Positions 34,221-45,019 of a stretch of 64,000 nucleotides of DNA are shown piece by piece. A program made the translations under genes and the position numbers. The notes under the pieces are model-generated. The model worked only from the letters and a program-made list of their open reading frames with translations. It was not told where the DNA came from and ran no database searches. Source of the stretch: Adiantum capillus-veneris (taxonomy: Eukaryota > Streptophyta > Polypodiopsida > Polypodiales > Pteridaceae); contig CM043953.1 of the NCBI GenBank assembly GCA_014529385.2, positions 116,217,049 through 116,281,048 on the forward strand. The letters are read 5' to 3'. Positions within the stretch are counted from its first letter, which is position 1; every line of letters begins with the position of its first letter.

Positions 34221-37200
34221 GGTCCAAAACAAGGTGATTCAGTGTTTCTTGTTGATGGTTCCACAAGGAAAGCTCGTGGGGTTATTCATTCCACTGATGC
34301 ATCTCAACGTTGTGGTTTTGAATTGATTGGCACAACATGTGTGGCGATACATGTGTTAGAAAGTTTTGATGACACCTTCTTGATTCCATTCGTCACAATG
34401 GATGCAAGAACCATGTCTCAAGCAGTTGGAAGCATCATCAAATGGCCATTGCATAATATTGTTATGGATAGAGGAAAATCTCACACAATAGATGAGGATT
34501 TTCTTGTTGGTCAAGAAGATGGCTTGATAGATAGAGAGAGTTGGAAAGAGAAAAGAGTCATCCTTTGGGCTAACAATAGATCTACAAAACTTGGTAATGG
34601 AGTGGTATTGCTGGTCCACCCACATGAGGCTATAAACTGTACAGAACTAGGTGAGAGTAGCTTAAGTGTCATTGTGGAAGGGTCGATGCATCCACATCAA
34701 AGTGATATTTCAAGTTTGAATTTGGTAAGCTGGCCTATTAGGCAGCTCACATTTGAGAATGGCGAGCCCTTGATCAAAGACACTGGATCCTCTTCTGCCA
34801 TTGAGGGTATTCAAGATTTCCTCATGGAAGAAACGGGAGATTCCCTTGACAGCTTATATGCTTCCAGTGATGACTATGAGGATGATGGCATACATAACAA
34901 CACTGAAACTAGTTTTGAAGAAGGTACCACCAGTACAGAACTAGGTCTTCTTCTTCATACTCAAAATGATAGAGAGCAGGATGCCATTGCCGGTGACTAT
35001 GATATAAGAGATGGGACAGGTAAGAAAAGGAGTTATGTACATAAAGTTAGGCCTAGAAAAAAAAAGTCATGCTTTCAACAAACAATGTGATGCTGCAAAC
35101 ATTCACAAAGTTGCAACAATTGATTGTTGTGAGATGCGATGCTGCCAGATTGGAAACAGATCCAAAATCATGCAAGCGAGGGCAGACTTTTGGGGACAAA
35201 GCTACACTAGTTGATGCACATTTGTATTGGATTGTATGAGCATGGCTCATAGAAAAGATCAAGAAGAGGAATGCTTTGAGTTTACTTTTGATGGAAAGAA
35301 GGTATGTAGTAAAGCATGGTATGTAATGCATGGAATAGGAAAGTCAACATTTTACAGGCTGCGTAAAAAATTCTTGGATGGAGCATGCAATGGCAATCAT
35401 GGAAACACTGGAATAATAAGGAAGAGCTTGACACATGTTGAGATGTCAAAAGCACTCATACAAGGCTTCATAGATAATAATGCAAATCAAATGCCACATA
35501 AGTCAAGGACAACCATGCATGGCACTCGGGAAACTCAACGTGTTCTACCAACGATGTACAAACAAGTGGACATTTTGCAGGAAGTAAACGACACACTTGT
35601 CACAATGGAATAAAAAACGTTGTCACAGCCAACATTCTCAAGGTTGTGGAACACAGTCTTCAAGACAGTCACTTTATCAAAATCAAGCACATTCTCTAAA
35701 TGTGACATTTGCACATCCATAAAGGTCAAGCTGGAGTCTACCAAAAATCAGGTGGAGCGTGCTAGAAACATGGCACAGAGGAGATCACACATGTTGCAAC
35801 AAATGAGCTGTAGAAATCTGTACTATGCTTGGAGGAGCTCTTCAGAAATGAATCCAACCAAGTTCTTGTGAATTATACATGACAAGATGGACAAGAGTAA
35901 GACTGCTATACCACAAATTAAACCAGTTCCAAAATCTCTCAATGGAGTTGAGAAGCTTCTAGTATCCTTGACAGGAATGCTCACTCATGGACATGGACAA
36001 ACAGCTTATGGTCACTTTGCATTGGGATTATGGCCGAGTGATCCCAACTTCACAATTGCATCTCTCTCAAAATGTCTAAGAAACTTAGAAAGAAGAGATA
36101 AACATATGTTTGGTGACTTGAGCTTAGAAAACTCAAGTGTAGAACCACGAACAAATCTTTTTGATTGTGTTTTGTCTATAGCTTCTCTCTATCACTATAT
36201 GAAAGTGCTTAAGGAGAAAAACCAGTACTGCAAGGGACAGAGTGCTCAGAATGAAGAGGCAGAGATTGATCTAATCACAAATGTGAATGTGGACACTGAG
36301 GATTTTGCTTCTAGACAAGGAAATGATTGTCCAAGGATGCAATCAATCTTTGGTACTAATGCACATGTACAGGAGGATGGCAATATATTTGGGTTCAAGA
36401 GGTTGTCAAGAACATTGTTGTTGCAACTTGACAATTGTGGTTCAGAAAATAAGAATCGATATGTGTTTGCATACCTATCATTGTTGGTTGCACGAGGAGT
36501 CTTTGACACTGTACAACTTGGATTTCTTATGGTTGGTAACACTCATGAAGACATTGATGCATTGTTCAGTCGCTTTTCTGAGAAGCTTAGAAAACCATCC
36601 ATTTTTACATTTCCACATTTGATGAACATCTTCAGTGAGTGTGTTAGCATGCATCCAGCACCTTTTCTCCTACTAAAGGTGGCAGACTTTAAAGGATTTG
36701 TAAAGGGGTTCTTACATGATGGAGCAGATAGCTTAGTGGGTCATTCAAAACCATTGAAATTTAGGTTCTATATGAGTGATGGAATACCTTTGATGCAATA
36801 CAAAGTGCACCCTAAAAATGTGGATTGGTTACCCAAAATGGTATAGAGTTATGGAAGAGAAATGACCAAGGAGGAGCCAAGCTTCCTGAAGGTGTTCCAA
36901 AAGTATTACCACCCTTTGAGTATGTTAAAGATAGTGAGAAAGTTATGGAAGGAATAAAGAAGTAAGTTAGTTGGTGGAAAGATCACTTGCAAGAGAAAGG
37001 AGATGAAAGTGAGTATGCTAGGTGGATCAACCCAGTTCTTATGTACTGGGAGAATCTCATGCAAGCTATGCAAAACCCTGGACAAAGTGAAAAAACTTTA
37101 TTTGATGACTTTTGGCCAAGGAGTATGCGTGAACAAGATCATCCTCTTGAAGTTCCATTGGAAGATGGTTTTGATGAGGCACTTGACATAATAGAGGGCC

Positions 37201-37649
37201 ACTATTGTGGTCCAATGCGCAACAAACCTGCTGAGGAGTTCAACCCAACTCTTAATGTGGAAAAGGGAGACTTTGTACTTGTGCAACCTTGTGATGAAAA
37301 TTACCCAATTTGGTTAGGAGTGGCAACAACAGATATTGATGAGAACAATGACTCGGCAACCTATCTTCAAGTGAAGATACAATACTGGGCACCAATTTCA
37401 AAGAAGAAGAATGCGAGTGATGTGGAGGTTTACAAGGATTGTTGGAACAAGTATTGGAGAGAGAACATCAATGATCCTCAACGTTGGGAAGACACTAGCT
37501 GCATCATTTGGGCATGGAAGCCCAAGGGTGGACGAATTCCTGAAAAAATCAAGATTCCAAAGGCAATAATCCTCAAGGCCAAAGAGAGTCAGTTGAAACT
37601 TGATGAACATGAGGCACCATCAAATGTCAATGCAAATGAAGAGGAATGA
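34221..37649 (+). pseudogene. DUF7869-type, DDE-transposase-like gene (broken)
   Basis: Opens at a splice acceptor (AAAAATTGTAG at 34220), so an upstream exon is expected. The first 280 codons include VFLVDGSTRKARGVIHS and SQAVGSIIKWPLHNIV, resembling the DUF8039-like region of plant transposon proteins. Next come KSTFYRLRKKF, an HGNTG motif, and a C-x2-C segment (KCDICTSIK). The core has HDKMDKSKT, LQLDNCGSENKNRYV and VGNTHEDIDALFSRF, the conserved acidic blocks of the DUF7869 family, consistent with an RNase-H-like DDE fold. A C-terminal region (KGDFVLVQ...YPIWLGVA) may bind chromatin or DNA. Lesions: frameshift at the A-run near 35060; stops at 35212, 35611, 35869 and about 36963; frameshift near 36835. 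It is probably the element's mobilising enzyme, now dead. Confidence 0.7.
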
Positions 37650-38129
37650 TTTCTTAGCATTTGCCTTTCAACTTTGTAATCTTCTAGCAATGGTTCCAAT
37701 TAGTCCACCCATAGCTATGGTCATTATCAACATTGATAATGGCATCCCACCTTTGTAATCTTCAAGAAATCTTATTCAATATGAATGGTGTTTTTTTTCA
37801 CATTAGTCACCCAAGTTTTTCTTGCAACTTACATTTTAATTGTTTTATCAAATGAAGCATGTGTGGGAAGAAAATTTTTGGTGCACGAGCATGTGTGTGT
37901 GTGCACGTGCACGTAAGTGTGTGTGTATTTGTAAACTAACATGTGCAAAAACACTCTAGTGTATAGTATGGTTGTTGAAAATGGACCATATTGGATCTTG
38001 CAGACTCATAAGAATCCACTAAACATTGTATCTCAGTTTTCATATGTGCAACAACCTAGTACAATACAACCTTACCTCAAGTCCATGAGACACAAAGAAT
38101 CGTCCCAAGTGTGTGAATTTTTCCCTATT
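37650..38129. other. Right subterminal region with GT-rich stretch
   Basis: A GT/AC-rich tract with GCACGTGCACGT lies at about 37885-37930. The rest is A/T-rich and unrecognised, up to the right terminal repeat. Confidence 0.5.
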
Positions 38130-38142
38130 TTCCTAAATAGGT
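38130..38142 (-). repeat. Right terminal inverted repeat
   Basis: TTCCTAAATAGGT, the exact reverse complement of 19990-20002. The satellite resumes immediately after it (GTTATTGGAGCATGGAAAG). Confidence 0.75.
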
Positions 38143-39479
38143 GTTATTGGAGCATGGAAAGAAGAAACCCTTACTGATCATGCATCTATGCTTCTTTGAA
38201 TCATGGAGAGAAGCAATTTCCACCACTTGGCCAAGCTATGATGAAGGTTGACCACTTGTCCAAGGTAGCTCCATTAGAGCATGGAAAATAGAAAACCCCC
38301 ACCAATTTTCCATCTATGCTTCTTTGAATCAATAAGAGAAGCAAGCTCCACCACTTGGCCAAGTAAGGATGAAGGTCAACCACTTGTCCAAGCTATCTCC
38401 AGTGGAGCATGGAAAGAAGAAAACCCCCACCAATTTTCCATCTATGCTTCTTTGAATCAAGGAGAGAAGAAATCTTCACCACTTGGTCAAGCTAGGATGA
38501 AGGTCCACAACTTGTCCAAGATAGCTCCATTGGAGCACGGAAAGAAGAAAACGCCCCCACTGATTTTCCATCTATGCTTCTTTGAATCAAGGAGAGAAGC
38601 AAGCTCCACCACTTGGCCAAGCTACGATGAAGGTCGACCACTTAATTTTCCCTCTATGCTTTTTTGAATCATGGAGAGAAGCAAGATCCACCACATTGCC
38701 AAGCTAGGATGAAGGTTGGCCACTTGTCCAAGCTAGCTCCATCGGAGGATGGAAAAAAGAAAAGCCCCACAAATTTTCTCTCTGCTTCTTTGAATCATGT
38801 AGAGAAGCAAACTCCACCACATGGCCGAGCTAGAATAAAGGTTGACCACTTGTCCAAGCTAGCTCCATTGGAGCATCAAAAGAAGAAAATCTAATTTTCC
38901 CTCTATGCTTCTATGAATCATGGAGAGAAGCAAGCTCCACCACATGGCCACACTAGGGTGAAGGTTGACCACTTGTCCAAGCTAGCTCTATTGGACCATG
39001 GAAAGAAGAAAACCCCCACTCATTATACATCTATGCTTCTTTGAATCATGGACAGAAGCAAGCTCGACCACATGGCCAAGCTAGGATGAAGGCCGACCAC
39101 ATGTCTAAGCTAGCTCAATTGGAGCATGGAAAGAAGAAAACCTCCACCAATTTTCCATCTATACTGGTTTGAATCATGGATACAAGCAAGCTCCAATACT
39201 TGGCCAAGCTAAGATGAAGGTCGACCACTTGTCCAAGCTAGCTCCATTGGAGCATGGAAAGAAGGAAACCCCCACCGGTTTTCCATCTATGCTTCTTTGA
39301 ATCATCGAGAGAAGAAAGCTCCACCACTTGGAAAATCTAGTATGAAGGTCGACCACTTGTCCAAGCTAGCTCTATTGGAACATAGATAGAACATAACCAC
39401 CTCTAATTATCCATCTATGCTACTTTGAATCATGGGGAGAATCAAGCTCCACCACTTGGCCAAGCTTGGATGAAGGTTG
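38143..39479. repeat. 128-bp satellite array, second block
   Basis: About ten monomers in the same orientation as 16860-19989. Continuity across the 18-kb insertion and across the following copia element shows that these are pieces of one array. Confidence 0.95.
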
Positions 39480-39671
39480 TGAAGGAGTACGAGTGGAAGT
39501 GCGACGCGAGAGAGAGTGTGAGAAGAAGAGCACGACGATATGGTGAACTCGCTCTACTGTAATGTGTAGAGCATAGTGAGTTCTTATTAGGTTTTTACAA
39601 AAGAATATGTGTACATACCTGGCGGCCCGCCTAGTTACCTGGGCGACCACATTGGGATTTATACCCCAACA
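39480..39671 (-). repeat. Copia 1, 3' LTR
   Basis: 192 bp, in element orientation TGTTGGGG...CTCCTTCA. A TATAAA lies within the first 15 bases of the LTR. It matches 44828-45019 apart from a few substitutions. Confidence 0.92.
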
Positions 39672-39686
39672 ACCTCCCACTTAAAG
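39672..39686 (-). promoter_or_regulatory. Copia 1 polypurine tract
   Basis: In element orientation TTTAAGTGGGAGGT directly precedes the 3' LTR, the expected site for plus-strand priming. Confidence 0.85.
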
Positions 39687-39760
39687 TTCAATGTGGTACT
39701 TTAAGTGTGAGAGAAGCTACTATACAAGCTAATATACATGAGATGTAGAGAAGTGATGTA

Positions 39761-42700
39761 CTACTCTACACCTAACTGCTTGCAAAAATGCGCAAAGCTC
39801 TCTGAGGGAAGTCCTTTTGTAAGTAGATCAGCAGGATTTTCTGTGGTGTGAACTTTGACAAGCTGAAGTTGCTTATCATCGAGCATTTCTCTGATGAAAT
39901 GATACTTCACATCCACATGCTTTGTCTTTGAGTGATAAACTGGATTGCGAGCCAATTGTATAGCACTTTGACTATCACAATATAACACAGGCATCTCTTC
40001 TTTGATTCCCAAATCTGTTACTAGTCGATTAAGCCAAATTGATTCTTTGCATGCCTCTGATGCTGCAACATATTCAGCCTCTGTAGTAGACTGAGTAACA
40101 CAATCTTGTAATCTAGAACGCCATGATACTGCTCCACCAGCCAATGTAAAGACATACCCTGACGTAGACCTTCGGTTGTCTAAGTCACCTGCATAATCTG
40201 AGTCCGTAAAACCCTTTACACTTAGCTCCTGACTCCCATAGCATATACGCATACTCTTTGTAGCTTTTAGGTATCTCAATAATCCTTTCACTCCCTCCCA
40301 ATGTTTCTTGCCTGGGTTTGACATGTATCGACTTACTACTCCCACTGCAAATGCAATGTATGGGCGAGTAGCAATCATTGCATACATCAAACTACCCACT
40401 GCAGACGCATATGGAATCTTATCCATTTCAGCCTGTTCTTCCTCAGACACAAGACAATCTTGTTTGCTAAGTTTCACATATGGTGGCAATGGAACACTCA
40501 ATGCCTTTCCCTTCTCCATATTGAAACGTTTCAAAACCTTGTCAATATACTCTGTTTGAGATAACCAAATCAACTTCTTTGATCTGTCTCTCTCAATGCG
40601 CATACCAAGTATATGACTTGCCTCACCCATGTCTTTCATGTCAAACGATTTTGCCATCTTTGACTTCAAAGCTGAAATTTCTTCCAAGTGCTTGCCAGCA
40701 ATCAACATGTCATCCACATACAAAATAACGATCATCCAACTGCCATCCTTAGCCTTCTTTGTATATAGACAGTGATCGAACTCACTACGTTTGTAGCCTT
40801 GAGAAAGCATAAACTTGTGGAATTTATGGTACCATGCCCTTGGTGATTGTTTTAAGCCATAAAGACTCTTTAACAACTGGCATACCCAATCTTCCTTGCC
40901 TTTCTCAACAAACCCTTCTGGCTGCTGCATGTAAATTTCCACATCTAAATCACCATGCAAGAATGCTGTCTTGACATCCATTTGGTGCAACACCAAATCT
41001 AATACGGCAACCAATGCAAGAAATCATCTCAATGTAGTCATCTTGACCACCGGAGACAAGACTTCATCAAAGTCAATGCCTTGTTCTTGCTTAAAGCCCT
41101 TGGCAACAAGCCTTGCTTTGTACTTTGGCTAACTATCATGAGCGGTGATCTTATACCTGTAAACCCATTTACAAGGTAGAGCCTTTTTGCTCTATGGTAA
41201 TTTAACTAGCTTCCATGTCTTGTTTTTATGCAGAGCTGTCATCTCTGACTGCATGGCCAATTGCCAATTCCCGGAGTCCTTCATTTGCACTGCTTCCTTG
41301 TAACATGAAGGCTCATTGCAATCAGTCAACATGACATAGTTCATAGATGGAACAAATCTATCAGGAGGTCGCGTGATACGTCCAGATCGACACACAATAG
41401 GTGGCTCAGGCTCAGCCACAACCTGTGGTTCCACTCTATCCTGTCCTTGCTCCTCTTGAGCCCTGACATTTTGTCTTGCACGTGCAGGTCCATCTTCTTG
41501 GAGGACAACTGTTCTAATCTCCTCAACCCTCTCTGGTTTAGAATGATATTTGGATTCATTAAAGTCAACATCATTGCTGCGGACAACCTTTCTGGATTCG
41601 GGATCCCAAAGTCTGTACCCCATCTCACCAGAATTACCATAGCCTAGAAAGATGCACTTTCTACTCTTTGGCTCAAGTTTGTTCCTAAATTCCTTTGCAA
41701 CGTGAGCGTATGCCTCACAGCCAAAGACTCTAAGATGCTTGTATGAGGGCACCTTGCCTGACCATACCATCTCTGGCATTGAATCCTTCTGCAAAACCTT
41801 GCTAGGAGATCTATTTACAAGATGAACAGCTGTTGATACAGCTTCAGCCCAAAACCCATTTGGCAGCTGTGCATTAGACAACATACTTTTGACCTTCTCT
41901 TGTATGGTCCTATTCATCCTCTCAGCAACACCATTTTGAGGAGGATTGTAAGGAGCAGTAAGTTCAAGTTTTATACCTTTTGAATCACAAAAGTCCTGAA
42001 AGGCCTTTGAAACATACTCTCCACCATTGTCAGTGCGTAAGCATTTAAGCTTCTTGCCACTCTAATTCTCCACAAGTGTCACAAACGTTTTGAAAACACT
42101 AAACGCTTCATCCTTGTGCTTGAGAAAGTAAACCCATACTTTCCTCGAGTAATCATCTATAAATGTCATAAAGTAAGAAGCTCCCCCTAGAGATAGGTTA
42201 GGCATAGGTCCACACAAATCACTATGAACAAGTGCCAACTGTGTATCTCTTCTACTGCTTCTATGCTTATGTGGCTACTGTGTTTGCTTACCATACAGAC
42301 AATGTTCAAAGAATTCAAAATCATTAAATGAAAAGCCAGGCAAATAACCAGAACGAGACAAGATTTCCATTCCCTTCTTGGACATATGTCCTAACCGGCT
42401 ATGCCACAAGAAACGTTCGGCTGCTCGGTTACATTGATTACATTTTTAGAGACATTTGATACATAAATCATGTAAAGTCCTCCAGAATTTACTCCATGTG
42501 CTACTGTCATAGAACCCTTGGATATCTTCCACATGTTCTGTCCAAAAGTGGTGACGTAGCCAGCATCATCAAGTAAACGTGTGCTGATCAAGCTCTTTGT
42601 AATTGCACGAACATGTCTCACATTCTTCAGCGTGAAAGAAGAGCCATTCTGAAACTTCAATTGAACATCTCCAACACCTAGGATCTCACATGTGTGCCCA

Positions 42701-43740
42701 TTGCCTAGCCGAACATGATCTTTAGTGGTCACATAAGAAGTAAACCACTCCTTGTTTGGAGACACATGAAGTGATGCTCGTGAGTCTATAATTCAGTCAC
42801 TCAGTGCATTTCCATCAGATGTTGTAAGAAGAGCTGAGTCCATTGTATTCTTCAAGAAGTAGATGTCTCCTGACACTAGACTGTCATCCTCTGCAACGGT
42901 GTTTGTCACATTTATTTCTTGAATCTTCACTGAGGACTTGTTCTTCTCACCATGTTCTTCAGCTTTCTCTTTTCCTTTTTCTGCTTTCCATTCTCTGCAG
43001 TCTCTTTTCATGTGACCCTTCTTGCCACAATGGTAGCATTCTATGTCACTCTTGCCTTTAGCACTGCGGGACTTGCTACGAGATTGATTTCTCTTTCCAC
43101 CTTTGTACTTTTCTTTGGTCCTTCCCCTGACAACTAAGGCTGTTCCATTGCCTTTGTCCATTGTCTTTCTATTGTTTTCTTCAGTAAGCAGACTTCCTTC
43201 TACACCTGCTATGTTCAAACCATCTGGAGGTGCAGAATTACTCAAAGCTGTGCGAAAAGTGTCCCAACTTTTCGGCAATGTGATCAACAGGAACATAGCT
43301 CTAACAGGTTCATCAAACTTGACACCTTGAGATGACAACTGACTATTAATTGTGTTGAATTCATTCAGATGATTGGACATAGGTGTCCCTTCTTTCATCT
43401 TCAAGTCAACAAGCTTCTTAAGCCAGTATACCTGTGAAGCTGCACTCTGCTTCTCATAAAGATCACTCAGCTTTAACCATGCTTGATAAGCCGACATCTC
43501 GTCTGCTACATTGAAGTAAACGCTTTCTGCCAAAGTCAGCATAATGGTAGAAAGTGCCAATTCATTCATTTCGCTCCATTCATCTTCGTCCATATCTTCT
43601 GGTTTTATCCCCTTGAGCTTTATAGGTTTTATCTGCTTCTTTTGTACCAACACGTGCCAAATCTGCTTCTTCCACAATGGGAAATTGGCTCCATCCAGCT
43701 TCTTGATATTGTAAAGAGCAATGTCCTATGATCCAGCCAT
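39761..43740 (-). pseudogene. Copia 1 gag-pol polyprotein (broken)
   Basis: Gag starts with ATG at 43740 and has an in-frame TAG a few codons later. It carries the nucleocapsid knuckle CYHCGKKGHMKRDC near 43020. A stop at 42793 replaces the Trp of the usual W-I-I-D-S-G, and the protease motif itself reads DSRAS instead of DSGAS, so the protease is dead. Integrase follows (SRLGHMSKKGM; LRTDNGGEY; NGVAERMN), broken by stops near 42275 and 42063 and by a break near 42390. Reverse transcriptase has MDVKTAFLHGDL and LYVDDMLIAG; RNase H has DSDYAGD, TEAEYVAASEA and CDSQSAIQLA, and ends at 39761. Two more stops lie near 41030 and 41190. The last 417 codons are open. Confidence 0.9.
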
Positions 43741-44812
43741 AGCTACGCTTCACAGTAGTTTACTTTCCTGGGAAAAATTCGGCAGAGTTTCCCCTGTAAA
43801 CTGACCTCTAAACCAATATCAACCTGTCAAATGAACCAAGAAAGCTTCAGATTCTGCATAAATTTTGGCAGATTCTCCTTTGTAAAATGGCTCTGGTGTA
43901 CTAAAAAAACAGACCAAAAACAGCTCAAAAAACATTGTCTCTCTGACACTGTAAGCTTTTGGTAAACCTGTCCTGCACCTGTACTGTCTCTCACTGTCCT
44001 ATAAGCATAGACTGCGACAATGCCTCAACGGCAGTAAAGCAAAGATGCAATCCCAACTGTCTAACTCACAGTCAATACATCCTAGCTGCCTATCTAAGGG
44101 TGCTCGAGGGATCGCTCCAAGACCTGTATCACCGAAAGGATCTCAACATTCGAGAATCCCCCAGCTCAATAAAACCTCACTCGACCCTCAACAAAGGCTG
44201 CAATAAATCTGACAGTACATAGACTTCCCACAAAGTCATACATCCACAAATTTCCCATTGTATGTTGTAACCGCTGCGGCGGTTGTTTGCTGCGTGACTC
44301 ACAGCCAGCAAACCCTCAACAAACATACATCATCTCTGACAATACATCCCATGTGGAAGTACCTGCAATGTCAGGATGAAATCTGGAATACCAAGCAGCA
44401 AACACAAGCTACCTGATGAACTAGTGGATGTCGCCTACAGTCTGTGTGTAGATGCGCCCGTGTCGTATGTGACACGCCTCCAAGAACTGTGAGCCGTCCT
44501 TCGATGTGTAGACAGCCACAAATCAACACTCTGGGAGTGTCGATATCCTCAGCACCTGCAGTCGTAGGCCGAAAACCCCAAATTTGCAGAGTCGGATCTG
44601 CACCCGTCGAGACCACGTAGTCAAAAATGGCCTGCGCAAACCTTTGTCGAAGCCGAACGGTGGCCGAGATGACCTCAGAATGAAATTCTGACAACACCGA
44701 GTCCTTCGGGTTTTCCCACGAGATTTGGGGCCGTGTCTTCGCCTGTCGAATTTCACTCCAATCTGAGTTGGTGACTCTAGCCTCCTGCAGTGCTGCCCCG
44801 AGCCTCAATCTG
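43741..44812 (-). other. Copia 1 long leader with a 145-codon open frame
   Basis: About 1.1 kb separates the primer site from gag, long for a copia element. In element orientation an ATG at 44808, just after the primer site, opens 145 codons to 44371 in a segment that is clearly richer in G+C than its surroundings. The product is Arg-rich and resembles nothing I know. It may be a leader ORF or only a by-product of base composition. Confidence 0.4.
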
Positions 44813-44827
44813 AGCTTTGATACCAGT
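44813..44827 (-). promoter_or_regulatory. Copia 1 primer binding site
   Basis: In element orientation ACTGGTATCAAAGCTC follows the 5' LTR. TGGTATCA(A/G)AGC is the usual complement to initiator Met-tRNA in plant copia elements. Confidence 0.85.
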
Positions 44828-45019
44828 TGAAGGAGTACGAGCGGAAGTGCGACGCGAGAGAGAGTGCGAGAAGAAGAGCACGACGATATGGTGAACTCGC
44901 TCTACGGTAATGTGTAGAGCATAGTGAGTTCTTATTAGGTTTTTACAAAAGAATATGTGTACATACCTGGCGGCCCGCCCACTTACCTGGGCGACCACAT
45001 TAGGCTTTATACCCCAACA
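44828..45019 (-). repeat. Copia 1, 5' LTR
   Basis: 192 bp. Same structure as the 3' LTR at 39480-39671, with the TATAAA near the outer end. Confidence 0.92.

Larger units (their letters stand above)
19990..38142. mobile_element. Candidate giant TIR transposon (18.15 kb)
   Basis: The segment starts with ACCTATTTAGGAA and ends with its exact reverse complement. About 25 further inner bases match loosely. Both ends abut the 128-bp satellite at the corresponding place in the monomer: left flank ...CATTGAAG, right flank (after GT) TATTGGAG, satellite consensus CATTGGAG, which suggests an 8-bp target duplication with two later changes. Contents: FCP1-like type 1, FCP1-like type 2 and ParB/methyltransferase-like genes (minus), a palindrome array, then a DUF7869-type transposase-like gene (plus). 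Superfamily is not assigned. An alternative is an unrelated segmental insertion with a chance inverted end, which 13 perfect bases at both satellite junctions make unlikely. Confidence 0.72.
39480..45019 (-). mobile_element. Ty1-copia retrotransposon 1 (5.54 kb, full-length, decayed)
   Basis: 192-bp LTRs (TG...CA) flank a gag-pol of copia order (protease, integrase, reverse transcriptase, RNase H). Flanking bases GGTTG and AGTTG look like a 5-bp target duplication with one change; the satellite around it reads AAGGTTGACC, so the insertion is inside a monomer. The two LTRs differ at only a few positions by eye, implying insertion after the satellite was in place. The coding region holds many stops, so the element is not autonomous. 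Confidence 0.93.
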
